Shown here one piece after another: positions 28,313 to 37,080 of a stretch of 64,000 nucleotides of DNA (position 1 is the first letter of the stretch; the number at the start of each line of letters is the position of its first letter). Below the pieces are notes generated by a model. It was not told the DNA's origin. It worked only from the letters and a program-made list of their open reading frames with translations, and made no database searches. The position numbers and the translations under genes are program-made. The stretch comes from Algoriphagus aestuariicola (GTDB lineage Bacteria; Bacteroidota; Bacteroidia; Cytophagales; Cyclobacteriaceae). The stretch lies in NCBI RefSeq assembly GCF_017254835.1, contig NZ_JAFKCW010000002.1:310001-374000 (forward strand), in the 5' to 3' direction.

Positions 28313-28557
28313 TTAAATAGTTGGTCGTTTTCAATAGCCCAGCCAAATCTGTCCAAAAGTTCCATTTGCATGTCGGAAACTTGAGAATCGGTGATTTTTC
28401 CTTTCGGATGGTCTGGAGTCATCCAAATAATTCTGCGGAAAAACTTGGTCAAGTGCACCAAAACTTCCCAGAACGACAAATATGGGGATTTTAGGACTTC
28501 GAAGATGCTATCAATTATATTTCTCGTCAGTTTCCGCAAAAGTTTGACAAATGTCAA
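28309..28557 (-). CDS. Possible small protein translationally coupled to the TonB receptor
   Basis: An 82-codon frame starting at a TTG (28555-28557) ends with a TGA that overlaps the receptor ATG as ATGA. An internal ATG would give only about 37 residues (MTPDHPKGK...). The C-terminal part looks protein-like, but no family is recognised. A TTTG-N17-TATAATTG promoter-like pair lies inside the first half, so only the shorter peptide, or none, may be made. Weak call, made because of the exact ATGA overlap that the other operon members also show. Confidence 0.3.
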   Translation of the reverse strand: MTFVKLLRKLTRNIIDSIFEVLKSPYLSFWEVLVHLTKFFRRIIWMTPDHPKGKITDSQVSDMQMELLDRFGWAIENDQLFK

Positions 28558-28794
28558 TCCTAACGAAAATTAGCCCTCCCTCTCCTGGACGCTGCGATAG
28601 CCACCAAAAAGCCGGACGCTTTCATTGATTAGCACAAAGGCCCACCAACTCAAGCCAAGGTCAACAGCGGAGAAATTAGGAGATTAAAAAACTATTTCTT
28701 TGAGCAAGCTGGTGTCCCTTTAATTTCCTTTGGGCATCCGCACTATTTTAAAATTTTTCATTAACTTTTTCCCGTCAAACAATAAATTCCAAAA

Positions 28795-31101
28795 ATGTCT
28801 TTCCGAAAAGCCTATCTTCCCCTGATGCTTATTGCATCGCTGGGCGGTCTGTGGAGCTGTGGACAAAAGGAGCCCAATTCGGTAGATTTAGCAGGTTCCG
28901 ACCAGATCAGCTACAACTTCCACATCCGTCCCATCCTATCAGACAAGTGTTTTGCCTGCCACGGGCCAGACGCAAACAAGCGTGAAGCGGACCTGCGACT
29001 GGACACGGAAGAAGGTGCCTTTAAGGGTCTTAAGGAAAGTCCCGGGATGTTTGCACTGGTCTCAGGGAAACCGGAGGAATCCGCCGTATACCATCGTATC
29101 ACTTCCGAAGATCCAGGCGAGCTGATGCCGCCACCAGAATCAAATCTTTCACTCTCGCCAGAGGAAATTGCACTGATCAAAAAGTGGATTGAACAAGGCG
29201 CAAAGTATGAGCCGCATTGGGCATTCTTGAAAGTGGAAAAGCCGACCGTACCACAAAGCGAATGGGGGAATGGTGAAATAGACGCCTTCGTCTATAAGAA
29301 AATAATCTCCAAAAAATTGGAGCCAAATCCGGAAGCCAAGCCCCATGAACTGATCAAACGTGCAAGTTTGGATTTGACCGGCTTGCCTCCTACGCCAGAG
29401 TTGCTGGACAAGTATGCGGACTTTTCAGGGGAAAACAGCTACGATAAGCTATTGGATGAATTGATCGCCCAACCGGCCTTTGGCGAAAAGCTCGGGGTGC
29501 TCTGGATGGACATTTCCCGCTATGCCGACAGCTACGGATATCAGGACGATGAAGTCCGGTCCCAGTGGCCTTATCGCGACTGGGTCATCCACGCCTTCAA
29601 CGAAAACATGCCTTATGATCAATTCCTCACTTGGCAACTCGCGGGAGATCTGCTCCCGAATGCAACCAAAGAGCAAATTCTGGCCACGGCGTTTAATCGA
29701 AACCACAAATACACTGAGGAGGGAGGAATTATCCCAGAGGAATACAGGATAGAATATGTCCTGGACAAGACCAATACATTCAGCAAAGGAATTCTTGGGA
29801 TTACGATGGAATGCGCGCAGTGCCACGACCATAAATACGATCCCTTTTCGCAGAAGGAATATTATGAACTCTTCGCCTTCTTCAACAACTCCAAGGAGAA
29901 AGGCTTCGAAGGAGACGTGAGCCAGTCCAAGCCCGCCAAGACTCCCATACTCTGGATAGACCGAACCGACCTTGACGGCATCATGAGCTTCATCAACCAC
30001 TCCGACACCACCAAACTAAGCGTGTCCGTGATGGGAGAAAATGAGGTGAAGCGCACCACCTACATTTTGGATCGTGGCGTGTATGATGCGCCTACCGATT
30101 CTGTCGATGTATCCACTCCCGCTTCGATTTTTGAGTTTCCCGAAAATCTCGAAAAAAACCGTCTTGGATTGGCAAAATGGGCAACAAACAGAAACAACCC
30201 GCTAACCTCTAGGGTCTTTGTGAATTTGATCTGGCAGGAAATTTTCGGAAAAGGCATCGTCAAGTCTTCGGGTGACTTTGGGATGCAGGGTGACCTGCCT
30301 ACCCATCCCGAGCTGCTGAATTGGCTTGCGGCTGACTTCATGGAAAACGGCTGGGATATCAAACGTTTGCTGAAGCAGATCATGCTGTCGTCCACTTACC
30401 GCCAATCGGCGGCAATCACCAAGGATCACTTGAAGATCGATCCGGACAATCTATACCTTTCCAGAGCCCCGCGGCTCAGACTTCCAGCGGAGAACATCCA
30501 AGACTTGGTGCTGGCCAGCAGTGGCTTGCTTCATACAGAGATAGGCGGACCCAGTGTGAAGCCATATCAGCCCTCCGGACTTTGGGAGGCGGCAACCTCT
30601 GGAAGGGGCACTTTGGCCACCTATATCCAAGATAGCGGCGACAAACTCTACCGTCGGGGTATCTACAATTTCATCAAGCTGACCGTGCCACCTCCCAAAG
30701 CAATCATCTTTGACTCCAGTAACCGAGACCGCTGCGAAATCAGCCGAAATCGAACCAATACGCCTTTGCAAGCACTGGTCATGATGAATGACCCCATGGT
30801 GCTGGAGGCATCGCGGGTATTGGCGACCAAGCTTTCGGAAAGCTATACCGGCGAAGAAGCAATATCCCAAGCATTTAAACGCATTCTTTGTCGGGAAATG
30901 AAATCCGAGGAAAGGGATCTTCTGACGGAGTATTACGAAGGTGTACTCGAGGAATTCAAGGCCGACCCGGAGAGTGCGAAAAAGACACTTGATGTCGGCG
31001 AATATCCTATGATTGAAAAAGCCATAACGCCCGAAAATGCCGCTTTGATGCAGGTGATCGTGAGCATGTACAACCTAGAGGAGACTATAACCAAAAGCTG
31101 A
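28795..31101 (+). CDS. PSCyt1-DUF1549-DUF1553 domain lipoprotein
   Basis: A 768-residue exported lipoprotein (signal ending LWSC, Cys22). It contains a Planctomycetes-type cytochrome c domain (heme motif CFACH, residues 52-56, at about 40-135), then DUF1549 (about 165-370, with DISRYADSYGYQDDE) and DUF1553 (about 445-710, with TSRVFVNLIWQEIFGKGIV). A second CAQCH (near 340) lies within DUF1549. The family is abundant in Planctomycetes and Verrucomicrobia and is always paired with DUF1501. Activity is unknown; heme binding is suggested by the CxxCH motifs. The DUF1501 gene follows after one base. Confidence 0.88.
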   Translation: MSFRKAYLPLMLIASLGGLWSCGQKEPNSVDLAGSDQISYNFHIRPILSDKCFACHGPDANKREADLRLDTEEGAFKGLKESPGMFALVSGKPEESAVYHRITSEDPGELMPPPESNLSLSPEEIALIKKWIEQGAKYEPHWAFLKVEKPTVPQSEWGNGEIDAFVYKKIISKKLEPNPEAKPHELIKRASLDLTGLPPTPELLDKYADFSGENSYDKLLDELIAQPAFGEKLGVLWMDISRYADSYGYQDDEVRSQWPYRDWVIHAFNENMPYDQFLTWQLAGDLLPNATKEQILATAFNRNHKYTEEGGIIPEEYRIEYVLDKTNTFSKGILGITMECAQCHDHKYDPFSQKEYYELFAFFNNSKEKGFEGDVSQSKPAKTPILWIDRTDLDGIMSFINHSDTTKLSVSVMGENEVKRTTYILDRGVYDAPTDSVDVSTPASIFEFPENLEKNRLGLAKWATNRNNPLTSRVFVNLIWQEIFGKGIVKSSGDFGMQGDLPTHPELLNWLAADFMENGWDIKRLLKQIMLSSTYRQSAAITKDHLKIDPDNLYLSRAPRLRLPAENIQDLVLASSGLLHTEIGGPSVKPYQPSGLWEAATSGRGTLATYIQDSGDKLYRRGIYNFIKLTVPPPKAIIFDSSNRDRCEISRNRTNTPLQALVMMNDPMVLEASRVLATKLSESYTGEEAISQAFKRILCREMKSEERDLLTEYYEGVLEEFKADPESAKKTLDVGEYPMIEKAITPENAALMQVIVSMYNLEETITKS

Positions 31102-31102
31102 G

Positions 31103-32557
31103 ATGGAAAAGGAAATATTAGAGCAGGGCCTGAATCACAACAGAAGAAAATTTCTCTCCAGGCTTAGTTTGGGAATAGGAAGCGTAGCGTTGGGCTCTCT
31201 GCTGATACCCGATTTGTTTAGCGGAAAACAGGAAGCCGAAGATGGTCTGATGCGTGCCTTGCCGCATTTTGCCCCGAAGGCAAAAAGAATCATCTATCTC
31301 TTCCAAAATGGTGCTCCCTCCCAATTGGAAACGTTCGATTACAAGCCGCTTTTGACCAAAAACTTTGGACAGGAGCTTCCGGACTCCATCCGCGGCGGAC
31401 AGCGGCTTACCGGAATGACCGCCGGACAGACCTCTTTCCCGCTCGTCGGGTCCTACTTTGGCTTTAATCAATATGGAGAAAGCAGGGCTTGGATTTCCTC
31501 GCTTTTCCCGCATATCTCCAGCGTGGTGGACGATCTCCTCATCGTGAAGTCCATGCACACAGAGGCCATCAACCATGATCCCGCCTTGACTTTCTTCCAG
31601 ACTGGCGCACAGGTAGGCAACCGACCCAGCATGGGTTCATGGCTGAGCTACGGCCTGGGCAGCGAAAACGCCAACCTTCCGGCCTTTTGCGTCCTACTCA
31701 GCCGAGGCAAAGGAAATGGACAAGGCGTATACTCCAAGCTCTGGAGCAACGGATTCCTAGACGCCACCCACCAAGGCGTCCAGTTTTCAAATTCGGAAGA
31801 CCCGGTTCTTTATCTTTCTGATCCCAATGGCATGAGCCGCGATCAGCGTCGCAAGATGATCGACCAAATCGCGGCGATGAACGACCTGAACTATAGGGAA
31901 TTTAACGATCCTCAAATCACCGCCAAGGTGCAACAATACGAGATGGCCTATCGCATGCAGACGGCCGTTCCTGAGATCACCGACACCTCCAAAGAGCCCG
32001 ACAGTGTAGTGAAGCTCTACGGTCCTGACTGTCTGGTACCGGGAACCTATGCCGCCAATTGTCTTTTGGCCAGAAAGCTCTCCGAAAACGGTGTACGCTT
32101 CGTCCAGCTTTACCACCAAGGTTGGGATGCCCACGACAACCTGCCGAATCAGATGATCGGACAGGCCAAGGATGTAGATCAAGCCACCGCTGGTCTGATT
32201 ACGGATTTGAAACAACGCGGACTTTTGGACGAGACCTTGATTATCTGGGGCGGTGAGTTTGGAAGGACCAACTACTGTCAAGGGAAGATCATGCCCGAAA
32301 ACTACGGAAGAGACCATCATCCAAGGGCCTTCTCCATCTTCATGGCCGGCGGCGGCGTGAAGTCCGGAATGGTCTATGGCGAAACCGACGACTTTGGCTA
32401 CAACATCACCGAAAATCCAGTCCATGTCCATGACTTCCAGGCGACGGTCATGCACCTCATGGGCATAGACCACGAAAAACTGACCTACAAACACCTCGGA
32501 AGAAGGTATCGCCTCACCGATGTGCACGGCAAAGTAGTAAAAGACCTGATTGCTTAA
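31103..32557 (+). CDS. DUF1501 domain protein (alkaline-phosphatase/sulfatase fold), exported
   Basis: A 484-residue DUF1501 protein with an N-terminal Tat-like signal (NRRKFLSRLSLGIGSVALGS, with an Arg pair). The DUF1501 segments AKRIIYLFQNGAPSQLETFDYKP, INHDPALTF and WGGEFGRT are present. The fold is related to alkaline phosphatase/sulfatase, but a catalytic activity has not been assigned to my knowledge. Partner of the preceding DUF1549/DUF1553 protein. The start ATG lies one base after the previous stop. Confidence 0.88.
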   Translation: MEKEILEQGLNHNRRKFLSRLSLGIGSVALGSLLIPDLFSGKQEAEDGLMRALPHFAPKAKRIIYLFQNGAPSQLETFDYKPLLTKNFGQELPDSIRGGQRLTGMTAGQTSFPLVGSYFGFNQYGESRAWISSLFPHISSVVDDLLIVKSMHTEAINHDPALTFFQTGAQVGNRPSMGSWLSYGLGSENANLPAFCVLLSRGKGNGQGVYSKLWSNGFLDATHQGVQFSNSEDPVLYLSDPNGMSRDQRRKMIDQIAAMNDLNYREFNDPQITAKVQQYEMAYRMQTAVPEITDTSKEPDSVVKLYGPDCLVPGTYAANCLLARKLSENGVRFVQLYHQGWDAHDNLPNQMIGQAKDVDQATAGLITDLKQRGLLDETLIIWGGEFGRTNYCQGKIMPENYGRDHHPRAFSIFMAGGGVKSGMVYGETDDFGYNITENPVHVHDFQATVMHLMGIDHEKLTYKHLGRRYRLTDVHGKVVKDLIA

Positions 32558-32566
32558 TTCCCCACC

Positions 32567-34681
32567 ATGCCCAAAGTATCCCGTATTGCTGCTTTCCTTG
32601 AAAACCTGCTTTTCTTCTGGCTCGGCCTTGCCCTTATTCTGAGCTTTGCCGTAGACAGTCTGTCGATACCAGCACCACTTCAAGTTTTGGGGCGGGCCCA
32701 TCCGCTCATTCTCCATTTTCCGATTGTACTTCTGCTGATGGCAGTCGTGTTGCTTTGGCTCAAGGATGAAAAACTAAAAGCCGCCGGGGCGTGGATACTG
32801 CTCTTGGGAGCCAATCTTACCGGCATCACCGTGCTGGCAGGCTTGCTGCTTGCCAACGAGGGCTATGACGGAGACGTTCTCATCTGGCATCAATGGCTAG
32901 GGATAGCTTCACTTGGCTTGGCGATGCTGATTTACTTCTACCGAAAGCAGACAGGCAACTTCTTGAAAATCACCACTGTCACCCTGGCTTTGACAATTAC
33001 GCTGACCGGGCACTTTGGCGCTGACCTTACCCATGGGGAAAACTTCCTCTTAGCCCCTGTGCTACAAAATGAAGTGGAATTTGTCGCTCTGGACGATGCG
33101 GAGGTTTTCCAGCACATGGTTCGGCCGATCCTGGAGGCAAAGTGTATCGCCTGTCACAAGGATGGCAAGGTCAAAGGCGAGTTGCGAATGGATGACTTGG
33201 CTGGTCTGCAAAAAGGCGGAAAAAATGGGCCGCTTATCGTGCCTGGAGACCCTCGGGAATCCCTGCTCATCCAACGCATAAACCTTCCCGAAGACTCCAA
33301 AGAGCACATGCCTCCCAAGAACAAGGCACAGCTTACCGACGAAGAGCTGGAAATACTCCAGCTATGGGTGGAGTCCGGCAGTTCTTTCGAACAAAAAGTA
33401 ACCGAACTTCCTTCCGACGCGCCGCTTTTCCAATTGGCTTCCAACAAGTTTTCCAATCAAAAATCCTATACCTTCGACGCGGCATCCGATTCGGACATCG
33501 CAGAGCTAAACAACTTTTTCCGAAAGGTAAATCCCGTCTTTCCAGGCTCACCTGCCCTGGAGGTCGCCTACTATGGCACCTCGGCCTTTGATCCGACATC
33601 ACTCAAGGATCTAAAAACCATCCGCGAGCAGATCGTCAAACTCAACCTCAACCGGATGCCGTTGGATCAGGTCGATTTGGGTTTTCTGCGTGATTTTCCA
33701 AATCTAGAAGAACTGCAATTAAACTTCACGGATGTCAAAGCAGGTCAACTTTCCAACCTGGAAGGTTTGGAAAACCTGAGAAATCTCGCCATCTCCGGAA
33801 ACAAGCTCGAACCGAATGCTGTAACGATTTTGGGCAAGCTGAGCCAAGTCAAAAAACTTTTTCTCTGGAATTCGGGCCTGGACGAAGACTCCAAAAACCG
33901 TTTGAGCCAAGCCCTTTCCACAGCACAAATAGACTTTGGATACGACGGCAAGGGAGTCATCTATCCGCTAAATCCTCCCAAAGTCACCTTTGATAAGGTT
34001 TTCTTCCAAGACTCCATGGAGCTGGTTCTCTCCCACCCCATCCGTACGGCGGAGATCCGATACACGACAGACGGCACGGAACCCGATAGCATAAGCAGTC
34101 CATTGTATACCGATCCGATTTGGCTTAAAAAAACCGGGGAGTTTCGGGCCAAAGCCTTTGCCGCCGACTGGATTGGCAGTACGCCTACCAAGGATGTCTT
34201 TTTCAAAGCGGGCATAGTCCCTGTGTCCTACCAGTTGGCCTACGAAGGCAACGGGCGCTACAAAGCCAACGGAGCCAGATCCCTCTTTGACCATGAAAAG
34301 GGAAAGACTACCCATGGGTCGGGTAACTGGCTTGGATTTAACGAATCCCCTCTGGAGCTTGAGATATTTTTGGAAAAAAACAATAGCCCAAAAGAGATCA
34401 GCATCAGTATTCTTCTAAACGAGAACGCCTACATCTTTCCCCCTGAAAAAGTGGAAATTTGGACTGGTGATCAGCAGACCTGGCAGAAAATTCCGGAAAC
34501 GGAAAGCACCCAGTCTACCAAAATGGAAGAAGCTAGATTTGGAGTGTTGACGTTTCCCTTACCGGAAACAGATTTTGACCGCGTCAAAATCAGGCTGAAA
34601 CCTATTTCGAAACTCCCGTCTTGGCATCCCGGAAAAGGAGCCAAAGGCTGGGTGTTTGTAGACGAAATATTACTAAATTAG
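32567..34681 (+). CDS. Membrane cytochrome with PSCyt1, LRR and beta-hexosaminidase-like C-terminal domains
   Basis: A 704-residue multidomain protein. There are four or five N-terminal membrane helices (about 12-150, DUF2231-like), then a PSCyt1 heme domain with CIACH at 193-197. Leucine-rich repeats follow (about 335-450), then a CHB_HEX_C-type domain (about 475-545, with TAEIRYTTDGTEPDSIS). The C-terminal beta-sandwich (about 560-704) ends in GWVFVDEILLN and resembles F5/8-type carbohydrate-binding modules. The arrangement implies an inner-membrane cytochrome with a periplasmic glycan-binding arm (inference). It follows DUF1501 by nine bases. Confidence 0.8.
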   Translation: MPKVSRIAAFLENLLFFWLGLALILSFAVDSLSIPAPLQVLGRAHPLILHFPIVLLLMAVVLLWLKDEKLKAAGAWILLLGANLTGITVLAGLLLANEGYDGDVLIWHQWLGIASLGLAMLIYFYRKQTGNFLKITTVTLALTITLTGHFGADLTHGENFLLAPVLQNEVEFVALDDAEVFQHMVRPILEAKCIACHKDGKVKGELRMDDLAGLQKGGKNGPLIVPGDPRESLLIQRINLPEDSKEHMPPKNKAQLTDEELEILQLWVESGSSFEQKVTELPSDAPLFQLASNKFSNQKSYTFDAASDSDIAELNNFFRKVNPVFPGSPALEVAYYGTSAFDPTSLKDLKTIREQIVKLNLNRMPLDQVDLGFLRDFPNLEELQLNFTDVKAGQLSNLEGLENLRNLAISGNKLEPNAVTILGKLSQVKKLFLWNSGLDEDSKNRLSQALSTAQIDFGYDGKGVIYPLNPPKVTFDKVFFQDSMELVLSHPIRTAEIRYTTDGTEPDSISSPLYTDPIWLKKTGEFRAKAFAADWIGSTPTKDVFFKAGIVPVSYQLAYEGNGRYKANGARSLFDHEKGKTTHGSGNWLGFNESPLELEIFLEKNNSPKEISISILLNENAYIFPPEKVEIWTGDQQTWQKIPETESTQSTKMEEARFGVLTFPLPETDFDRVKIRLKPISKLPSWHPGKGAKGWVFVDEILLN

Positions 34682-34703
34682 CCATTCACCCAACAACATA
34701 TTA

Positions 34704-35444
34704 ATGAGTTTAGAACCATTCAAGCGCTACCGGGAAACCGTCTTTGAGAAACTTCAGAAGGCGTTCCGGCAGGAAAAGGAAATTGCAATCGCATCAAAAT
34801 GGGTTGCCAATGCTATCGCCCACCAAGGCTGGATCTACACAAGCGGTACAGGACATTCCCATATGCTTGCCGAAGAGATCTTCTATCGTGCAGGAGGTTT
34901 TGCACGGGTTATCCCTATCCTAGATCCGGACTTGATGCTGCACAAGGATGCCTCAGGCAGTACCGAAGTGGAACGGAGAGAGGGCTATGCAAAAACCCTC
35001 TTTCAACCTTATACAATTTCCTCCAAGGATGTTTTCATCATTGCGTCAAATTCGGGAAGAAATTCCGTAAGTGTGGAGATGGCACAAATTGCACAAGAAA
35101 AAGGCGCCAAGGTGATCGTGATCACCAACTACGCGCATAGCAAGGCGGTGGATTCGCGTCACTCCTCTGGCATGAAGCTGTTTCAAGTCAGCGACATCTT
35201 TCTGGACACCTTTGGGGAGATCGGAGATGCCGCGATCAACTTGGACGGTCTCCATACGAACGTCGGAGCGACCTCCACGGTCGTAGGCGCAGCGCTCCTA
35301 AATGCCATCATGGTTCAGGCCGCCGCACTGGCACTCGAAAACGGCGTGGTGCCGGAGGTCTTCAACAGCTCCAACTCCAACGAAGGGGAATCCCACAATG
35401 AGACGCTCATCAGTAAATACAAGGCGGAGGTAAAGATCCTTTAG
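34704..35444 (+). CDS. SIS-domain sugar isomerase-like protein (UPF0309 type)
   Basis: A 246-residue cytosolic protein with a single SIS fold. Characteristic segments are YTSGTGHSHMLAEEIFYRAGG, ASNSGRNSVSVEMA, VITNYAH and TVVGAALLNAIM. UPF0309 proteins are thought to bind phosphosugars; no reaction is assigned. It is the last gene of the 28.8-35.4 kb unit and the only clearly cytosolic one, so it may handle a sugar released by the exported proteins. A strong terminator follows. Confidence 0.85.
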   Translation: MSLEPFKRYRETVFEKLQKAFRQEKEIAIASKWVANAIAHQGWIYTSGTGHSHMLAEEIFYRAGGFARVIPILDPDLMLHKDASGSTEVERREGYAKTLFQPYTISSKDVFIIASNSGRNSVSVEMAQIAQEKGAKVIVITNYAHSKAVDSRHSSGMKLFQVSDIFLDTFGEIGDAAINLDGLHTNVGATSTVVGAALLNAIMVQAAALALENGVVPEVFNSSNSNEGESHNETLISKYKAEVKIL

Positions 35445-35471
35445 GCACTGGCCTCTTCCCAAATCCAAACG

Positions 35472-35503
35472 CCCTCGCCGATCAAACTCGGCGAGGGTTT
35501 TTG
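35472..35503 (+). terminator. Terminator closing the PSCyt1-DUF1501-SIS operon
   Basis: Arms CCCTCGCCGA (35472-35481) and TCGGCGAGGG (35488-35497), six-base loop, then TTTTTGTT. Confidence 0.85.
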
Positions 35504-35599
35504 TTAAGTGCAGGAGCAATGCCGCTCACTTCCTGAATCCAAGGAAACCGGCGAAGCCTTTTCATTTTTCACCGTACATCCTCACCCTATAATGCCACT

Positions 35600-35613
35600 C
35601 GGAAACGATTTCG
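35600..35613. promoter_or_regulatory. Predicted LacI-family operator, site 1 (DUF1080-Gfo operon)
   Basis: CGGAAACGATTTCG matches the shared pseudo-palindrome CGNAANCGNTTNCG with a central CG, typical of LacI-family sites. It lies 75 bp upstream of the start at 35689. A TTG at 35634-35636 begins 20 bp after the site. Confidence 0.65.
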
Positions 35614-35688
35614 TAAATTGGAATTACAGACGGTTGTCCCTGCTTCCATTTATCTGGAATTTTAGCGCAAATCCTAACCCAAAAATAA

Positions 35689-37074
35689 ATGAACTATTCT
35701 CTCGGAAAGAGTCTCTTCTTTCTAACTAGCGTCCTTCTGATCAGCTGCTCCAAGCCTGCCGAAAAGGCAAGTGACGGCTGGAGAAATCTATTCAATGGTG
35801 AAGACCTCAGCGGTTGGAAACCGGTGGCCGGCACGGCGACCTTCGAAGTAGTCAATGGCGAAATAGTCGGAACCTCCGTAGCGGGATCACCGAACACTTT
35901 CCTGATCACAGAGGAAACCTTTGGGGATTTTATCCTAGAGCTCGACCTGAAGGTGGAACATTCGACCTCCAACTCTGGAGTGATGGCCCGCGGCCAATAC
36001 GACCCCGCTGCCCGCGACGGCAAAGGCCTGGTTTTTGGCTATCAAATCGAAGCTGATCCATCCGAAAGAGCCTGGTCTGCAGGCGTGTATGATGAGGCAC
36101 GAAGAGGCTGGCTCTATCCCCTCGATCTGAATCCTGGCGCCAAGTCAGCCTTCAAGATGGGAGAATACAACCACTATCGAATCGAAGCAATTGGCAACGA
36201 GATCAAAACATGGCTCAACGGGCAAGAAGTTGCCTATGTAGTAGACGAAATGGATAAAACTGGCTTTGTCGGCCTACAGGTGCATAGCGTTCGCGACTCT
36301 TCGGAAGCAGGACGAAAAACCTATTTCAAAAATGTCAAAATCCAAACCGAGAATCTACAGCCCCAGCCTTTTAGCAAAGATGTCTACGTCGTGAGTACGG
36401 TAGACAACACATTGACGGACTTCGAAAAAACCAACGGCTACAAGCTGCTCTTCAACGGACAAAACAGCGAAGGCTGGAGAGGCGCAAGAATGGAAACCTT
36501 CCCTACCAGTGGTTGGACGGTGAACAACGGCGTCCTTACCATTGCAAAGACAGACGGGAGCGAATCCCAAAATGCCGGTGACATCGTCACGGTGGACAAA
36601 TACTCCGCTTTTGACCTTTCTTTTGATTTCAAACTGACGGAAGGAGCAAACAGCGGCCTGAAGTATTTCGTAACGCTTTCTGAAGGCAATACTGGATCGG
36701 CCATCGGCTTGGAATACCAGATTTTGGATGATGAGAAGCATCCAGATGCGAAAATGGGCATCGCCGGAAATCGTACCCTTTCCTCGCTTTATGATCTGAT
36801 TACCTCCAGCAAGCAGGCAAGGTTTGTGAAGCCGATTGGCGAATGGAACAAAGGCCGCGTAGTGGTATATCCTGACAACCGCGTCGAGCACTACCTGAAT
36901 GGCGTGAAGGTCGTAGAATACGTCCGCGGCTCCCAAGAATACCGAGACCTGGTGGCTGGCTCCAAGTACAAAAACTGGGAAAACTTTGGAGAGGCTACAG
37001 AAGGCCACATCCTACTCCAGGATCATGGCGACGAGGTAAGCTTTAAAAACATCAAAATCAAAACCCTTAACTAA
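35689..37074 (+). CDS. Lipoprotein with two DUF1080 (3-keto-glycoside hydrolase/lyase-like) domains
   Basis: A 461-residue lipoprotein (lipobox LISC, Cys20) with two tandem DUF1080 jelly-rolls at about 30-215 and 250-458. Each has the start LFNG(E/Q)..GW, a SNSGVMARGQYD or NSGLKYFV strand, and a YFKNVKI / FKNIKI end. In characterised Bacteroidota systems DUF1080 enzymes cleave 3-keto-glycosides. The gene is followed after 6 bases by a Gfo/Idh/MocA oxidoreductase that could make the 3-keto substrate. A predicted LacI-type operator lies upstream. Substrate unknown. Confidence 0.85.
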   Translation: MNYSLGKSLFFLTSVLLISCSKPAEKASDGWRNLFNGEDLSGWKPVAGTATFEVVNGEIVGTSVAGSPNTFLITEETFGDFILELDLKVEHSTSNSGVMARGQYDPAARDGKGLVFGYQIEADPSERAWSAGVYDEARRGWLYPLDLNPGAKSAFKMGEYNHYRIEAIGNEIKTWLNGQEVAYVVDEMDKTGFVGLQVHSVRDSSEAGRKTYFKNVKIQTENLQPQPFSKDVYVVSTVDNTLTDFEKTNGYKLLFNGQNSEGWRGARMETFPTSGWTVNNGVLTIAKTDGSESQNAGDIVTVDKYSAFDLSFDFKLTEGANSGLKYFVTLSEGNTGSAIGLEYQILDDEKHPDAKMGIAGNRTLSSLYDLITSSKQARFVKPIGEWNKGRVVVYPDNRVEHYLNGVKVVEYVRGSQEYRDLVAGSKYKNWENFGEATEGHILLQDHGDEVSFKNIKIKTLN

Positions 37075-37080
37075 CCTGTT

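Noticed and set aside
29600-29830. CAQCH motif in the DUF1549 region as a second independent cytochrome gene
   Set aside because: It lies in the same reading frame and protein; it may be a second heme site or a metal site but is not a separate gene.
31787-32716. A 309-codon frame antisense to the DUF1501 gene
   Set aside because: Shadow of a coding region; runs into the next gene without a plausible start.
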